Part shown: one piece after another, positions 1-8,553 of the stretch
How the letters are laid out: each line of letters begins with the position of its first letter
Numbering within the stretch: the stretch's first letter is position 1
Assembly (NCBI GenBank): GCA_002433465.1
Contig: DJIE01000129.1
Span: forward strand, 4,959 to 13,813
Direction: 5' to 3'
Length of the DNA: 8,855 bases
Source of the DNA: Salinisphaera sp. UBA6602
GTDB lineage: Bacteria; Pseudomonadota; Gammaproteobacteria; Nevskiales; Salinisphaeraceae
Made by a program: the position numbers and the translations under genes
Notes under the pieces: generated by a model
The model's input: only the letters and a program-made list of their open reading frames with translations
Told to the model about the DNA's origin: nothing
Database searches by the model: none

Positions 1-40
1 CGTGACAGGCCGGCATTCTAACCAGCTGAACTACCGCTCC
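1..40 (-). tRNA. tRNA-Asp (GTC), 3' part cut off by the window edge
   Basis: The minus strand begins GGAGCGGTAGTTCAGCTGGT, the typical start of bacterial tRNA-Asp: acceptor 5' strand, D arm and the anticodon arm up to CCTGTCACG. The anticodon GTC is at 4-6. The variable region, T arm and acceptor 3' strand lie outside the window. It follows tRNA-Val by 12 nt, so the two are very probably processed from one transcript. Identity rests on the 40 visible bases, which match the family closely. Confidence 0.9.
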
Positions 41-52
41 GAAACTTTATCG

Positions 53-128
53 TGGTGGGTGCTGACGGATTCGAACCGCCGACATTCGCCGTGTAAAGGC
101 GACGCTCTACCAACTGAGCTAAGCACCC
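53..128 (-). tRNA. tRNA-Val (TAC), CCA encoded
   Basis: A full cloverleaf is readable on the minus strand. The acceptor GGGTGCT pairs with AGCACCC, the D arm is GCTCAGTTGGTAGAGC, the anticodon stem-loop carries TAC at 93-95, and the T arm contains GGTTCGAATCC. The discriminator is A and CCA is encoded at 53-55. The length of 76 nt is normal. It lies 43 nt after the hupB stop codon and 12 nt before tRNA-Asp. No clear promoter is visible between hupB and this tRNA, so read-through from hupB is possible but unproven. Confidence 0.97.
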
Positions 129-171
129 TCTCCGGCGTGTTCGGTGTAACCGTTCACCCAGCGAAGGGGCG

Positions 172-444
172 CTAGTTTACAGCGTCTTTCAACGCTTTAC
201 CAGCCTTAAAGCCGGGCGTTTTGCCGGCCGGGATCGTGATCGACTGACCGGTCTTGGGGTTGCGGCCCTGACGAGCGGCGCGCTCGCGCACAGAGAACAC
301 ACCAAAGCCGACCAGCGACACCTTATCGCCTTTTTTCAGGGCGTCGGTCACGGCGTCGATCATGGCGTCCACGGCACGCGAGGCGTCGGCCTTGGACAGA
401 TCAGCGTCATCGGCGACCGCGTCGACTAGTTCGGTTTTGTTCAT
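172..444 (-). CDS. hupB: DNA-binding protein HU-beta
   Basis: A 90-residue HU-family protein, the usual length. HU is a small basic dimer that binds and bends DNA with little sequence preference and helps compact the nucleoid and support replication, repair and transcription. The family signature is present: GFGVF at 46-50, then the beta-arm sequence GRNPKTG at 60-66, whose Pro63 is the residue that intercalates into the minor groove in this family. The basic C-terminal end ([10 protein letters not shown]) is also typical. The ATG at 442-444 is preceded by AGGGG (454-458) at a 9-nt spacing. The beta assignment rests on position: hupB directly follows lon in E. coli and many relatives. A separate promoter lies in the lon-hupB gap, and tRNA-Val and tRNA-Asp follow. 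Confidence 0.96.
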   Translation of the reverse strand: MNKTELVDAVADDADLSKADASRAVDAMIDAVTDALKKGDKVSLVGFGVFSVRERAARQGRNPKTGQSITIPAGKTPGFKAGKALKDAVN

Positions 445-484
445 AGCAAGTATCCCCTGAGGAATGAAACGAAAATTCTATGTA

Positions 485-503
485 GTGCCGACCGAGTCGG
501 CAC
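485..503 (-). other. Perfect hairpin in the hupB leader
   Basis: GTGCCGAC (485-492) and GTCGGCAC (496-503) form a perfect 8-bp stem with a 3-nt loop, about 40 nt upstream of the hupB start codon. On the minus strand it is followed by ACTACATAGAATTTTCG, which has only a short, displaced T4. It is therefore not a canonical terminator, though weak attenuation or a role in mRNA stability is possible. The pairing is seen; the role is not. Confidence 0.5.
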
Positions 504-544
504 CTTGGCATACGCCCGATCGCGAACGCGTCGCCAACCTTGCG

Positions 545-581
545 TGCTCACGGCGGCGTTTTCAACGCCGGACCGCGAGCA
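545..581 (-). other. Long imperfect hairpin early in the hupB leader
   Basis: Nested complementary segments lie on both sides of the loop TTC at 561-563: CGGCGTT (554-560) with AACGCCG (564-570), then CGG with CCG, then TGCTC with GAGCA, interrupted by small internal mismatches. If the promoter at 592-621 is used, this structure lies at the very 5' end of the hupB transcript. No T run follows on the minus strand, so it is not a clear terminator. Confidence 0.45.
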
Positions 582-584
582 ATA

Positions 585-607
585 AGCCGCTTTTATACCA
601 AGCGGCT
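585..607. repeat. 8-bp inverted repeat spanning the hupB -10 box
   Basis: AGCCGCTT (585-592) and AAGCGGCT (600-607) are perfect inverted copies around a 7-nt centre that contains most of the TATAAA box. As DNA this could be an operator. As RNA made by read-through from lon it would be a hairpin followed by UAUUGC, which is a poor terminator tail. The symmetry is seen; either role is inference. Confidence 0.5.
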
Positions 608-621
608 GTTTGTACCGTCAA
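592..621 (-). promoter_or_regulatory. Sigma-70 promoter for hupB
   Basis: On the minus strand there is TTGACG (616-621), 18 nt, then TATAAA (592-597); both boxes match the consensus at 5 of 6 positions. Transcription would start near 585, giving a hupB leader of about 140 nt. The site begins about 42 nt after the lon stop codon. In E. coli hupB is likewise transcribed from its own promoters between lon and hupB. The -10 box sits in the loop and right arm of an inverted repeat (585-592 with 600-607). Confidence 0.6.
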
Positions 622-662
622 CAAAGGCTTAGCCCTGATCACGGGATGCTGTCACGAGACCA

Positions 663-3050
<2,388 letters not shown>

Positions 3051-3063
3051 TGGACCCTCGCTT

Positions 3064-3092
3064 AAAAAGCGGCCGGCATGGTGCCGGCCACT
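3064..3092 (-). terminator. Intrinsic-terminator-like hairpin just upstream of lon
   Basis: On the minus strand GGCCGGCA, loop CCA, TGCCGGCC form a perfect 8-bp stem (3071-3078 with 3082-3089), extendable to 11 bp with AGT/GCT. It is followed by TTTTT (3064-3068) and AAG. This has the form of a Rho-independent terminator. It ends only 5 nt before the lon ribosome binding site and lies downstream of the candidate sigma-32 promoter. It could end clpX transcripts, attenuate lon, or be a structure near the ribosome binding site. Confidence 0.55.
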
Positions 3093-3111
3093 GTGTATTT
3101 AACTATCTAGA

Positions 3112-3137
3112 ATGCGGCTGGCTGCGCCGTTTTCAAT
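3112..3137 (-). promoter_or_regulatory. Candidate heat-shock (sigma-32) promoter for lon
   Basis: On the minus strand there is ATTGAA (3132-3137), 14 nt, then CCGCAT (3112-3117). The sigma-32 consensus is CTTGAA, 13-15 nt, CCCCAT, so each box differs at one position. From memory, the E. coli lon heat-shock promoter (GTTGAA, 14 nt, CCCCAT) has the same spacing. The start site would be near 3105, leaving a lon leader of about 55 nt. The match is seen; heat-shock control is inferred from family knowledge. Confidence 0.55.
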
Positions 3138-3165
3138 CAACGCGTGGGCGAGAACCGCATTGCGC

Positions 3166-3190
3166 GGGACGGCGCCTTGCACGCCGTCCC
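3166..3190 (-). other. Hairpin directly after clpX
   Basis: GGGACGGCG (3166-3174) and CGCCGTCCC (3182-3190) make a perfect 9-bp GC-rich stem with a 7-nt loop, starting 7 nt after the clpX stop codon. No T run follows on the minus strand, so it is not a standard intrinsic terminator. It could protect the clpX 3' end from exonucleases. Confidence 0.5.
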
Positions 3191-3197
3191 TGCCGCT

Positions 3198-4475
3198 TCA
3201 GGCGCCCGCCCGGGTCGCATCCGCGTTTTCATAGACGATATACGGCTGGGCATCGCCCTTGACCACCGCCTCGTCGACCACGACCTTGGAGACGTTCTCC
3301 ATGGCCGGCAGCTCGTACATGACGTCGAGCAGGATCGATTCGAGAATCGTGCGCAGGCCACGAGCGCCGGTCTTGCGTTCCATCGCGCGGTGGGCGATCG
3401 CCCGCAGGGCATCATCGCGCAGTTCCAACTCGCAGTCTTCCATTTCGAAGAGCTTGGCATACTGCTTGGTGAGCGCGTTCTTGGGCTCGCGCAGAATCGA
3501 GATGAGCGCGGTTTCGTCGAGCTCCTCGAGCGTGGCGATCACCGGCAGACGGCCGACGAACTCCGGGATGAGCCCGTACTTGACCAGATCCTCGGGCTCC
3601 ACCGTCGCCAGCATGTCGCCGAGCGAACGCTGGTCGTCCTGACCCTTGACCTCGGCCGAGAAGCCGATGCCCGAGCGTCCCTTGCGGGTCTGAATGGTCT
3701 TGTCCAGACCGGCGAACGCGCCGCCCACGATGAACAGGATGCCGCCCGTATCCACCTGCAGGAACTCCTGCTGCGGATGCTTGCGCCCGCCCTGCGGCGG
3801 CACCGATGCGGTCGTACCCTCGATGAGCTTGAGCAGCGCCTGCTGAACACCCTCGCCCGACACGTCACGGGTAATCGACGGGTTTTCGGACTTGCGCGAT
3901 ATCTTGTCGATTTCGTCGATATAGACGATGCCGCGCTGCGCTTTTTCCACGTCGTAATCGCACTTCTGCAGCAGCTTCTGGATGATGTTTTCCACGTCCT
4001 CGCCGACATAGCCGGCTTCGGTGAGCGTGGTCGCATCCGCGATCGCGAACGGCACATCCAGCAGCCGGGCCAGAGTCTCGGCCAACAGCGTCTTGCCGCA
4101 GCCGGTCGGCCCGATCATGAGAATATTGGACTTCTGCAGTTCCACTTCGCCTTCGCCGGTTTCGGCATTGAGGCGCTTGTAGTGGTTGTACACGGCCACG
4201 GCGAGAATCTTCTTGGCCGACTCCTGACCAATGACGTAATCGTCGAGCACATGCTTGATTTCCTGCGGGCTCGGCAGACCTTTCTTGGACGGCTTGCTCG
4301 CCAGTTCCTCGCGCATGATGTCGTTGCACAGATCCACGCACTCGTCGCAGATGAATACCGACGGACCAGCGATCAGCTTGCGAACCTCGTGCTCGCTCTT
4401 GCCACAGAACGAGCAATAGAGGGTGCGGCCGGAGTTGGAATTCGAACCGCCGTTGCTGTTGGAGTCTTCCGCCAT
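3198..4475 (-). CDS. clpX: ATP-dependent Clp protease ATP-binding subunit ClpX
   Basis: A 425-residue ClpX, the normal length (E. coli 424). The hexamer recognises tagged substrates such as SsrA-tagged proteins, unfolds them and threads them into ClpP. The N-terminal C4 zinc-binding domain has Cys21, Cys24, Cys43 and Cys46. The AAA+ part has Walker A GPTGCGKT (122-129), pore loop GYVG (155-158), Walker B VYIDEID (184-190), the RKH loop (231-233), the IGF tripeptide that docks on ClpP (270-272), a probable arginine finger Arg309 and sensor-2 Arg372 (GARGLR). Residues 5-16 are a Ser/Asn/Gly-rich low-complexity run before the zinc domain. The ATG at 4473-4475 has AGAGG 9 nt upstream. clpP lies 97 nt upstream and lon follows after 147 nt. 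Confidence 0.98.
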   Translation of the reverse strand: MAEDSNSNGGSNSNSGRTLYCSFCGKSEHEVRKLIAGPSVFICDECVDLCNDIMREELASKPSKKGLPSPQEIKHVLDDYVIGQESAKKILAVAVYNHYKRLNAETGEGEVELQKSNILMIGPTGCGKTLLAETLARLLDVPFAIADATTLTEAGYVGEDVENIIQKLLQKCDYDVEKAQRGIVYIDEIDKISRKSENPSITRDVSGEGVQQALLKLIEGTTASVPPQGGRKHPQQEFLQVDTGGILFIVGGAFAGLDKTIQTRKGRSGIGFSAEVKGQDDQRSLGDMLATVEPEDLVKYGLIPEFVGRLPVIATLEELDETALISILREPKNALTKQYAKLFEMEDCELELRDDALRAIAHRAMERKTGARGLRTILESILLDVMYELPAMENVSKVVVDEAVVKGDAQPYIVYENADATRAGA

Positions 4476-4501
4476 GTTCTAGGACCTCTTCAGTCTGGGC
4501 C

Positions 4502-4522
4502 TGCCATACACCCTGTATGGCA
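4502..4522 (-). other. Perfect hairpin in the clpP-clpX gap
   Basis: TGCCATACA (4502-4510) and TGTATGGCA (4514-4522) form a perfect 9-bp stem with a 3-nt loop (CCC on plus, GGG on minus). It lies 26 nt upstream of the clpX start, just before the ribosome binding site. No T run follows on either strand. A DNA operator or an mRNA processing or stability element is possible. Confidence 0.5.
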
Positions 4523-4540
4523 TACCGGATAAACGCTTGT

Positions 4541-4558
4541 CACGGCTTTGCTGCCGTG
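4541..4558 (-). other. Second hairpin in the clpP-clpX gap
   Basis: CACGGC (4541-4546) and GCCGTG (4553-4558) pair around a 6-nt loop, 14 nt after the clpP stop codon. On the minus strand the stem is followed by ACAAGCGTTTATCC, which has only T3. It is a poor terminator at best, consistent with read-through from clpP into clpX. Confidence 0.4.
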
Positions 4559-4572
4559 GGCGAACAAAGCGC

Positions 4573-5226
4573 TTACTTGTTCTTATCGGCCGTCTCGCTC
4601 GAAAGTGCTGCCCGCGAACTCAACACGCCATCGATCACGCCGTATTCCTTTGCCGATTCCGCGCTCATGAAAAAGTCGCGCTCGGTGTCGTGCTTGATCT
4701 TGTCCAGCGGCTGACCGGTGTGATGCGCGAGCACTTCATTGAGCCGTTCACGCGCATGCAGGATTTCCCGGGCGTGGATTTCGATATCCGTGGCCTGGCC
4801 CTGGAAGCCGCCCAGCGGCTGATGGATCATCACCCGCGAGTTCGGCAACGCATGGCGCTTGCCGTGGGCGCCGCCCGCCAGCAATACCGCGCCCATGCTT
4901 GCAGCCTGACCCAGGCACATGGTGGCGACATCGGGCTTGATGAACTGCATCGTGTCGTAGATCGACATACCGGCCGTAATCACGCCGCCCGGCGAGTTGA
5001 TATAGAGCTGAATATCCTTGTCCGGGTTGTCGGACTCCAGGAACAGCAGCTGGGCGACGATGAGGTTGGCCATATGGTCGTCGACCGGGCCCACACAGAA
5101 GATCACGCGCTCCTTGAGCAGACGCGAATAGATGTCGAACGAGCGCTCGCCGCGGGCGGTCTGCTCGATGACCATCGGGATGAGCCCCAGGTTCTGGGGC
5201 TGCATGTTGTCGTTAGGTTCTGACAT
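4573..5226 (-). CDS. clpP: ATP-dependent Clp protease proteolytic subunit ClpP
   Basis: A 217-residue ClpP serine peptidase (E. coli precursor 207). Fourteen subunits form the barrel-shaped proteolytic chamber served here by ClpX. The catalytic triad is readable as Ser110 (GQAASMGA), His135 (MIHQPLGG) and Asp184 (TERD), corresponding to Ser111, His136 and Asp185 of the E. coli precursor. The core motifs [19 protein letters not shown] and [14 protein letters not shown] are intact. By alignment with E. coli, a propeptide of about 13 residues is probably removed before Gly14. The C-terminal end extends about 10 residues beyond E. coli ClpP and is rich in Ser, Ala and Lys. The ATG at 5224-5226 has a purine-rich site AAGGAAAG upstream, with a long spacing of about 12 nt from its core. 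It lies 49 nt after tig, so the two are probably cotranscribed. Confidence 0.98.
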   Translation of the reverse strand: MSEPNDNMQPQNLGLIPMVIEQTARGERSFDIYSRLLKERVIFCVGPVDDHMANLIVAQLLFLESDNPDKDIQLYINSPGGVITAGMSIYDTMQFIKPDVATMCLGQAASMGAVLLAGGAHGKRHALPNSRVMIHQPLGGFQGQATDIEIHAREILHARERLNEVLAHHTGQPLDKIKHDTERDFFMSAESAKEYGVIDGVLSSRAALSSETADKNK

Positions 5227-5258
5227 AGACTTTGGCTTTCCTTGCCGCGTCAGCAGCG

Positions 5259-5275
5259 TCGAGGCGCAGCCTCGA
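5259..5275 (-). other. Small hairpin at the tig stop codon
   Basis: TCGAGGC (5259-5265) and GCCTCGA (5269-5275) form a 7-bp stem with a 3-nt loop immediately after the tig TGA, inside the 49-nt tig-clpP gap. No T run follows. It is more likely an mRNA stability or processing structure than a terminator. Confidence 0.35.
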
Positions 5276-6601
5276 TCAGCCGTTCTGACGCTGTGCGTTG
5301 AGTAGTTCGTCGAGCTCGGTCTCTTTCTCGGTCACGGTCGCGCCTTCAAGCAGCGTATCGACCACCTGCTCTTCCATGACCATGGCCTGCAGGCCCTGCA
5401 TCAGCTGCGGGTTCTGCTGGTAGTAGGCCTTGACCTGTTCGGCCTGATCACCATACCCCGAAGCGACTTCGTCCATCTTCTGGCTGACCCGGTCCTGGTC
5501 GAGTTCGAGCTCCTTTTCGGAGATGATCTCGGCGATCAGCAGGCCCAGGGCGACGCGACGTTCGGCGTTTTCGCGCAGCACTTCGTCGGGCAGCAGCTTC
5601 TTGGCCTGCTCTTCGTCACCCTGCATTTCGCGGGGCATGCGCTGCAGTGCTTCCTTGCGCATGCGATCGATTTCCTGAGCCACCATGGACTCGGGCACTT
5701 CGATCGGGTTGGCCGCATGCACGCCGTCCATGATCTGCGTCTTCACGCTGGTATCCACCGCGTGCTTGGCTTCCTGTTCCAGCGATTCGCGCACTTTGTC
5801 TTTCAGTGCGTCAATGCCGCCTTCCTCGATGCCCATCTGCTTGAGGAATTCGTCGTCGATCTCGGGCAGCTTGGCTTCCTTGACGGCCTTGACGGTGACA
5901 TCGAAAGTCGCGGTCTTGCCGGCCAGGTCCTTGGCGCCGTAGTCCTCCGGGAAGGCCACGTCGACATCGAAGTTCTCATCGGCCTTGCGACCGACCAGCG
6001 CACGCTCCAGATCCGGCAGGAACTGCTGCTCGCCGATATTGACTTCGATATCGTTGCCGGTGCCGCCTTCGAAGGCTTCGCCGTCGATACGACCGACATA
6101 GTCCACTACGACCTGATCGCCGTCCTGGGATTCACGCTCGACCGCCTCGTAGGCCTTGTTCTGCTCACGAATGCGTTCGATGGTCTTGTCGATATCGGCG
6201 TCGGTGACTTCCACCACCGGCTTTTCGACGGTCAGGCCGTCCAGGCCGGTGAGCTCGATTTCCGGATAGACGTCGAAGCTGGCCGTGAACTCGAGTGGGC
6301 CGTCTTCGTTGACTTCGCCCAGCTCGATCTGCGGCTGGCCGGCCGGCTTGAGCTCGGCCTTTTCGATCGCTTCGGGATAGACGCTCTGGATCAGCTCGCC
6401 GGCCGCTTCCTGACGCGCCTGGGCGCCGTAGCGCTGGTAGAGCACCTTCAGCGGCACCTTGCCCGGCCGAAAGCCCGGGATCTTGGCGTGCTGACCAACG
6501 CGCTTGACCTTGGCGTCCACCGCTTCGCTGACCCGCTCGGCCGGGATCTGAACCTTGAGGCGACGGGCCAGCCCACCGGGATTCTCAACAGAAACGTCCA
6601 T
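5276..6601 (-). CDS. tig: Trigger factor (ribosome-bound chaperone)
   Basis: A 441-residue trigger factor (E. coli 432). It binds ribosomal protein L23 at the exit tunnel, shields emerging chains, and has peptidyl-prolyl isomerase activity. The N-terminal ribosome-binding domain carries the signature GFRPGKVP (43-50), where Pro46 replaces the Lys of the E. coli FRK motif. The FKBP-like domain covers about 160-242 ([14 protein letters not shown] to [10 protein letters not shown]). The rest is the helical C-terminal chaperone domain, Gln/Glu-rich, ending LLNAQRQNG. The ATG at 6599-6601 has AGAGG at 6608-6612, a 6-nt spacing. It is first in the tig-clpP-clpX order, as in E. coli, and an extended -10 promoter candidate lies 76 nt upstream. 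Confidence 0.97.
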   Translation of the reverse strand: MDVSVENPGGLARRLKVQIPAERVSEAVDAKVKRVGQHAKIPGFRPGKVPLKVLYQRYGAQARQEAAGELIQSVYPEAIEKAELKPAGQPQIELGEVNEDGPLEFTASFDVYPEIELTGLDGLTVEKPVVEVTDADIDKTIERIREQNKAYEAVERESQDGDQVVVDYVGRIDGEAFEGGTGNDIEVNIGEQQFLPDLERALVGRKADENFDVDVAFPEDYGAKDLAGKTATFDVTVKAVKEAKLPEIDDEFLKQMGIEEGGIDALKDKVRESLEQEAKHAVDTSVKTQIMDGVHAANPIEVPESMVAQEIDRMRKEALQRMPREMQGDEEQAKKLLPDEVLRENAERRVALGLLIAEIISEKELELDQDRVSQKMDEVASGYGDQAEQVKAYYQQNPQLMQGLQAMVMEEQVVDTLLEGATVTEKETELDELLNAQRQNG

Positions 6602-6676
6602 TAACTACCTCTATCCAATCGTCTGGTATGTACAGGGCCGCCGGATTGCGGCCGCTGCTGCGAATGTTGACCCACG

Positions 6677-6685
6677 AGTATATCA
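6677..6685 (-). promoter_or_regulatory. Extended -10 promoter candidate for tig
   Basis: On the minus strand TGATATACT combines the extended -10 element TGN with TATACT (5 of 6 matches). No good -35 box is present at 16-18 nt, which is tolerated by extended -10 promoters. The start site would be near 6670, giving a leader of about 69 nt with a small GGCCGC/GCGGCC stem (6636-6653). It lies in the 121-nt gap between the reductase stop codon and tig. Confidence 0.45.
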
Positions 6686-6722
6686 AGGCTGGCCAGCCCG
6701 CTCGTGAAACTGCAAATATCCG

Positions 6723-7718
6723 TTATCTCTCTCGTGCCGGCGGCGCCATGAATTCCGGCCCCACCGGATCGACCACATGCCGATCCACGATCGTCTCGAT
6801 CTGGGTGCGAGCCGCCTCGTCCAGCTGCCAGCCCCAGACATTGTCGACCGCCTCGAGCTGTTCGGGCGTGCGTGCGCCCCACAGTGCGACGCTGTTCGGA
6901 TACTGATCGAGCACCCAGCGAATGGCCAGATCGAGCACATGCTTGCCGTAGTTATCCTGGGCAAACTGTTCAAGTTCGTTGACCGCCGCAAGATACTGGT
7001 CGAAGCGCGGCTGCTGGAACTTGGGATCGTTGTTGCGCAGATCGTCGCCGGGAAACTCGCGATCGGCATGCATCCGGCCGGAGAGCAGGCCGCGGCAAAG
7101 CGCGCCGTAGGCCAACAGCCGGGTGTCGTGCTCGCGGGCCCAGGGCAGCACGTCCTCGTCGATCTGGCGCTCGAACAGGTTATAAGGGTTCTGCACCACG
7201 TCGATCGCGGTCACTTCGCTAAAGGCGTCGAGCTGGTCGGGGGTGAAGTTGGACACGCCCACGGCACGCACTTTGCCCTGCTCGCGCAGCGTGGCCATCG
7301 CGCTCGCCGTCTCGTACATATCCACGTTCGGATCCGGCCAGTGAATCTGGAGCAGATCGATATAGTCGGTGCCCAGCCGCCGCAGCGAGTCGTCGGCCTC
7401 CTTGAGAATACGATTCTTGGTGGCGTTGCGTGCCACGCGCTCTTTCGCGTCCCATTCGAGCGCACACTTGGTCGCCAGCGCCACCCTGTCGCGCAGACCG
7501 CCCTGCTTGACCGCCTTGCCGACGATCTCCTCGGAACGGCCGAAGCCGTAGACCGGCGCCGTGTCGATGAGGGTAATGCCGTGGTCGGGCGCGCTCTGGA
7601 TGGTCCGGATGGATTCGGCTTCGTCCGTGCCGCCCCACATCCAGCCACCGATTGCCCAGGTGCCCAGACCGATACGCGATGCCACAACGCCGTTGCCGTT
7701 CAGATCGAGTGTTTCCAT
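6723..7718 (-). CDS. Aldo/keto reductase, YhdN/Gsp69-like (AKR11 type)
   Basis: A 331-residue NADPH-dependent aldo/keto reductase, a cytoplasmic TIM-barrel enzyme that reduces aldehydes or ketones. The catalytic tetrad is Asp52 and Tyr57 (IDTAPVYGFG), Lys84 (LATKC) and His126 (IHWPDP). Family motifs GLGTWAIGGWMWGGTDE (17-33), GVSNF (154-158) and the cofactor-binding GARTPEQLEA (281-290) are present. The whole sequence, including PYNLFER, LCRGLL, DDLRNNDPKFQQPRF and the end DPVGPEFMAPP, follows B. subtilis general stress protein 69 (YhdN) closely as I recall it. The real substrate is unknown. The ATG at 7716-7718 has only a weak AAGAG ribosome binding site. It lies between tRNA-Lys and tig, an unusual place, but base composition resembles its neighbours. 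Confidence 0.93.
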   Translation of the reverse strand: METLDLNGNGVVASRIGLGTWAIGGWMWGGTDEAESIRTIQSAPDHGITLIDTAPVYGFGRSEEIVGKAVKQGGLRDRVALATKCALEWDAKERVARNATKNRILKEADDSLRRLGTDYIDLLQIHWPDPNVDMYETASAMATLREQGKVRAVGVSNFTPDQLDAFSEVTAIDVVQNPYNLFERQIDEDVLPWAREHDTRLLAYGALCRGLLSGRMHADREFPGDDLRNNDPKFQQPRFDQYLAAVNELEQFAQDNYGKHVLDLAIRWVLDQYPNSVALWGARTPEQLEAVDNVWGWQLDEAARTQIETIVDRHVVDPVGPEFMAPPARER

Positions 7719-7893
7719 GGCCGCAACTCTTAGTCCTTTCGGATGTACAGCAATGGAAATGGGTGCGCTGGGCCGGCATTCAACAGCGCCACGGAATCGA
7801 TATCTACGCGGAAGACGGAATCAAGAAGGTTGGCCACGGCTCGATGCGCGCAGCGCCGCCAAAGCGGGGACCAGCGAGGCTTGCGCAAGGAAT
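7719..7893. other. Gap between reductase start and tRNA-Lys, no gene assigned
   Basis: This 175-nt gap should hold the reductase promoter and the end of the tRNA transcript. I see no near-consensus -35/-10 pair and no hairpin with a T run. Both strands are open through much of it, and parts read like ordinary protein with GC-rich third positions, but the frames run into tRNA-Lys or the reductase and match nothing I recognise. A decayed gene fragment is possible but unproven. Confidence 0.3.
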
Positions 7894-7968
<75 letters not shown>

Positions 7969-7997
7969 ATCCGTGATCCGGCGCTGCCGGAACTTTT

Positions 7998-8015
7998 GGC
8001 GATCGGGCGATCGCC
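7998..8015. repeat. Inverted repeat in the tRNA-Lys/tRNA-His spacer
   Basis: GGCGATCG (7998-8005) and CGATCGCC (8008-8015) are inverted copies with a 2-nt centre. As RNA on the minus strand it would form a hairpin with a six-base loop followed by AAAAG, so it is not a terminator. It may help processing of the joint tRNA transcript. Confidence 0.35.
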
Positions 8016-8051
8016 GGACGCCATCATAAGCGTCGATTCTGCCTTCGCCAA

Positions 8052-8066
8052 CCTGCCCGTGGCAGG
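8052..8066 (-). other. Hairpin directly after tRNA-His
   Basis: CCTGCC (8052-8057) and GGCAGG (8061-8066) pair around CGT, starting 2 nt after the tRNA-His CCA. No T run follows on the minus strand. It is probably a processing or stability stem in the tRNA precursor. Confidence 0.35.
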
Positions 8067-8068
8067 GA

Positions 8069-8145
8069 TGGGGTGGACGATGGGACTCGAACCCACGACG
8101 ACCGGAATCACAATCCGGGGCTCTACCAACTGAGCTACGCCCACC
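8069..8145 (-). tRNA. tRNA-His (GTG), CCA encoded
   Basis: A full cloverleaf is readable on the minus strand. The acceptor GTGGGCG pairs with CGTCCAC, including one G-U pair. The extra G-1 of tRNA-His is encoded at 8145 and faces discriminator C73 at 8072. The anticodon stem CCGGA/TCCGG encloses TTGTGAT with anticodon GTG at 8109-8111. The T arm contains GGGTTCGAGTCCC and CCA is at 8069-8071. The D arm GCTCAGTTGGTAGAGC is standard. Confidence 0.97.
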
Positions 8146-8342
8146 ATCGAAAGCATCCTGCGTGATCCGTGACGATCAAGGATCGCCGACGGCGCAGGCG
8201 GCGTATTCTAGTCATGTTCGTGGCGCGATGCTACCCCCTGCATGCGCAATCGCGGTATTTATCCGCGACCGGCCCGGATCTGCCGCGTCGGGCGGGCGGT
8301 TGCGGCGACCGGTCCAGGCAACCACCGGGCATTACCGGCTCG
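8146..8342. other. Left part of the tRNA-His/tRNA-Arg gap: GC-rich, no gene
   Basis: I find no convincing gene here; short open frames lack family features. Several short dyads occur: CCTGCG (8157-8162) with CGCAGG (8193-8198), GATCC with GGATC inside it, TCGCGG (8250-8255) with CCGCGA (8263-8268), and GGTTGC with GCAACC (8298-8323). On the minus strand TAGAAT (8205-8210) followed by the GC-rich ACGCCGCC resembles the -10 and discriminator of a stringently controlled tRNA promoter, but no -35 box is present, so I do not call a promoter. Confidence 0.35.
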
Positions 8343-8373
8343 CGCGCATCTGTGAAACCCACATCGTTCACGG

Positions 8374-8457
8374 GTCGCTGGTTCGAATGCTAGTTGGATA
8401 GGCCCTTGCCAGAGCACGCCTGCGGCGCACTCTGGCAATGGCGCGCCCGGCTGGATT
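8374..8457 (-). repeat. Copy 2 of the tRNA-Arg-tailed 180-nt repeat (84-nt core)
   Basis: This segment matches 8554-8637 at 83 of 84 positions; the one difference is G at 8389 against T at 8569. Read on the minus strand it starts with AATCCAGCCGGGCGCGCCA, the last 19 nt of tRNA-Arg including CCA, then a 33-nt hairpin (8406-8438), then a 15-nt sequence antisense to the tRNA-Arg T arm. Weaker similarity to 8523-8553 continues leftward to about 8343, with shared GCGCATC, so the true duplicated unit is longer and partly diverged. Confidence 0.9.
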
Positions 8458-8511
8458 ACTCGCGGCTGCGCCGCTCGCCCTTCGGGCCAGTGCGGCTGAC
8501 GCCGCCCTGTT

Positions 8512-8532
8512 CGGATGCGCTACGCGCATCCG
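8512..8532 (-). other. 9-bp hairpin inside the first repeat unit
   Basis: CGGATGCGC (8512-8520) and GCGCATCCG (8524-8532) are perfect inverted copies around TAC. Only the right arm region has a recognisable counterpart in copy 2 (GCGCATC near 8344-8350). The left arm is not conserved, so this hairpin may be specific to the first unit. There is no T run on the minus strand. Confidence 0.45.
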
Positions 8533-8553
8533 TCGAACCATGATCATTTATTT

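Noticed and set aside
3144..4532. A 462-codon plus-strand open frame opposite clpX, and similar frames opposite tig (5717-6604) and the reductase (6777-7733)
   Set aside because: Same cause as opposite lon: they mirror conserved genes codon by codon and have no recognisable domains.
8162..8401. Plus-strand frames in the tRNA-His/tRNA-Arg gap (8162-8401 and 8169-8393)
   Set aside because: They run into the repeat copy and lack a ribosome binding site and domain features. They arise from GC-rich spacer DNA. The E. coli rtT region also has a small basic protein frame, but I see no clear equivalent here.
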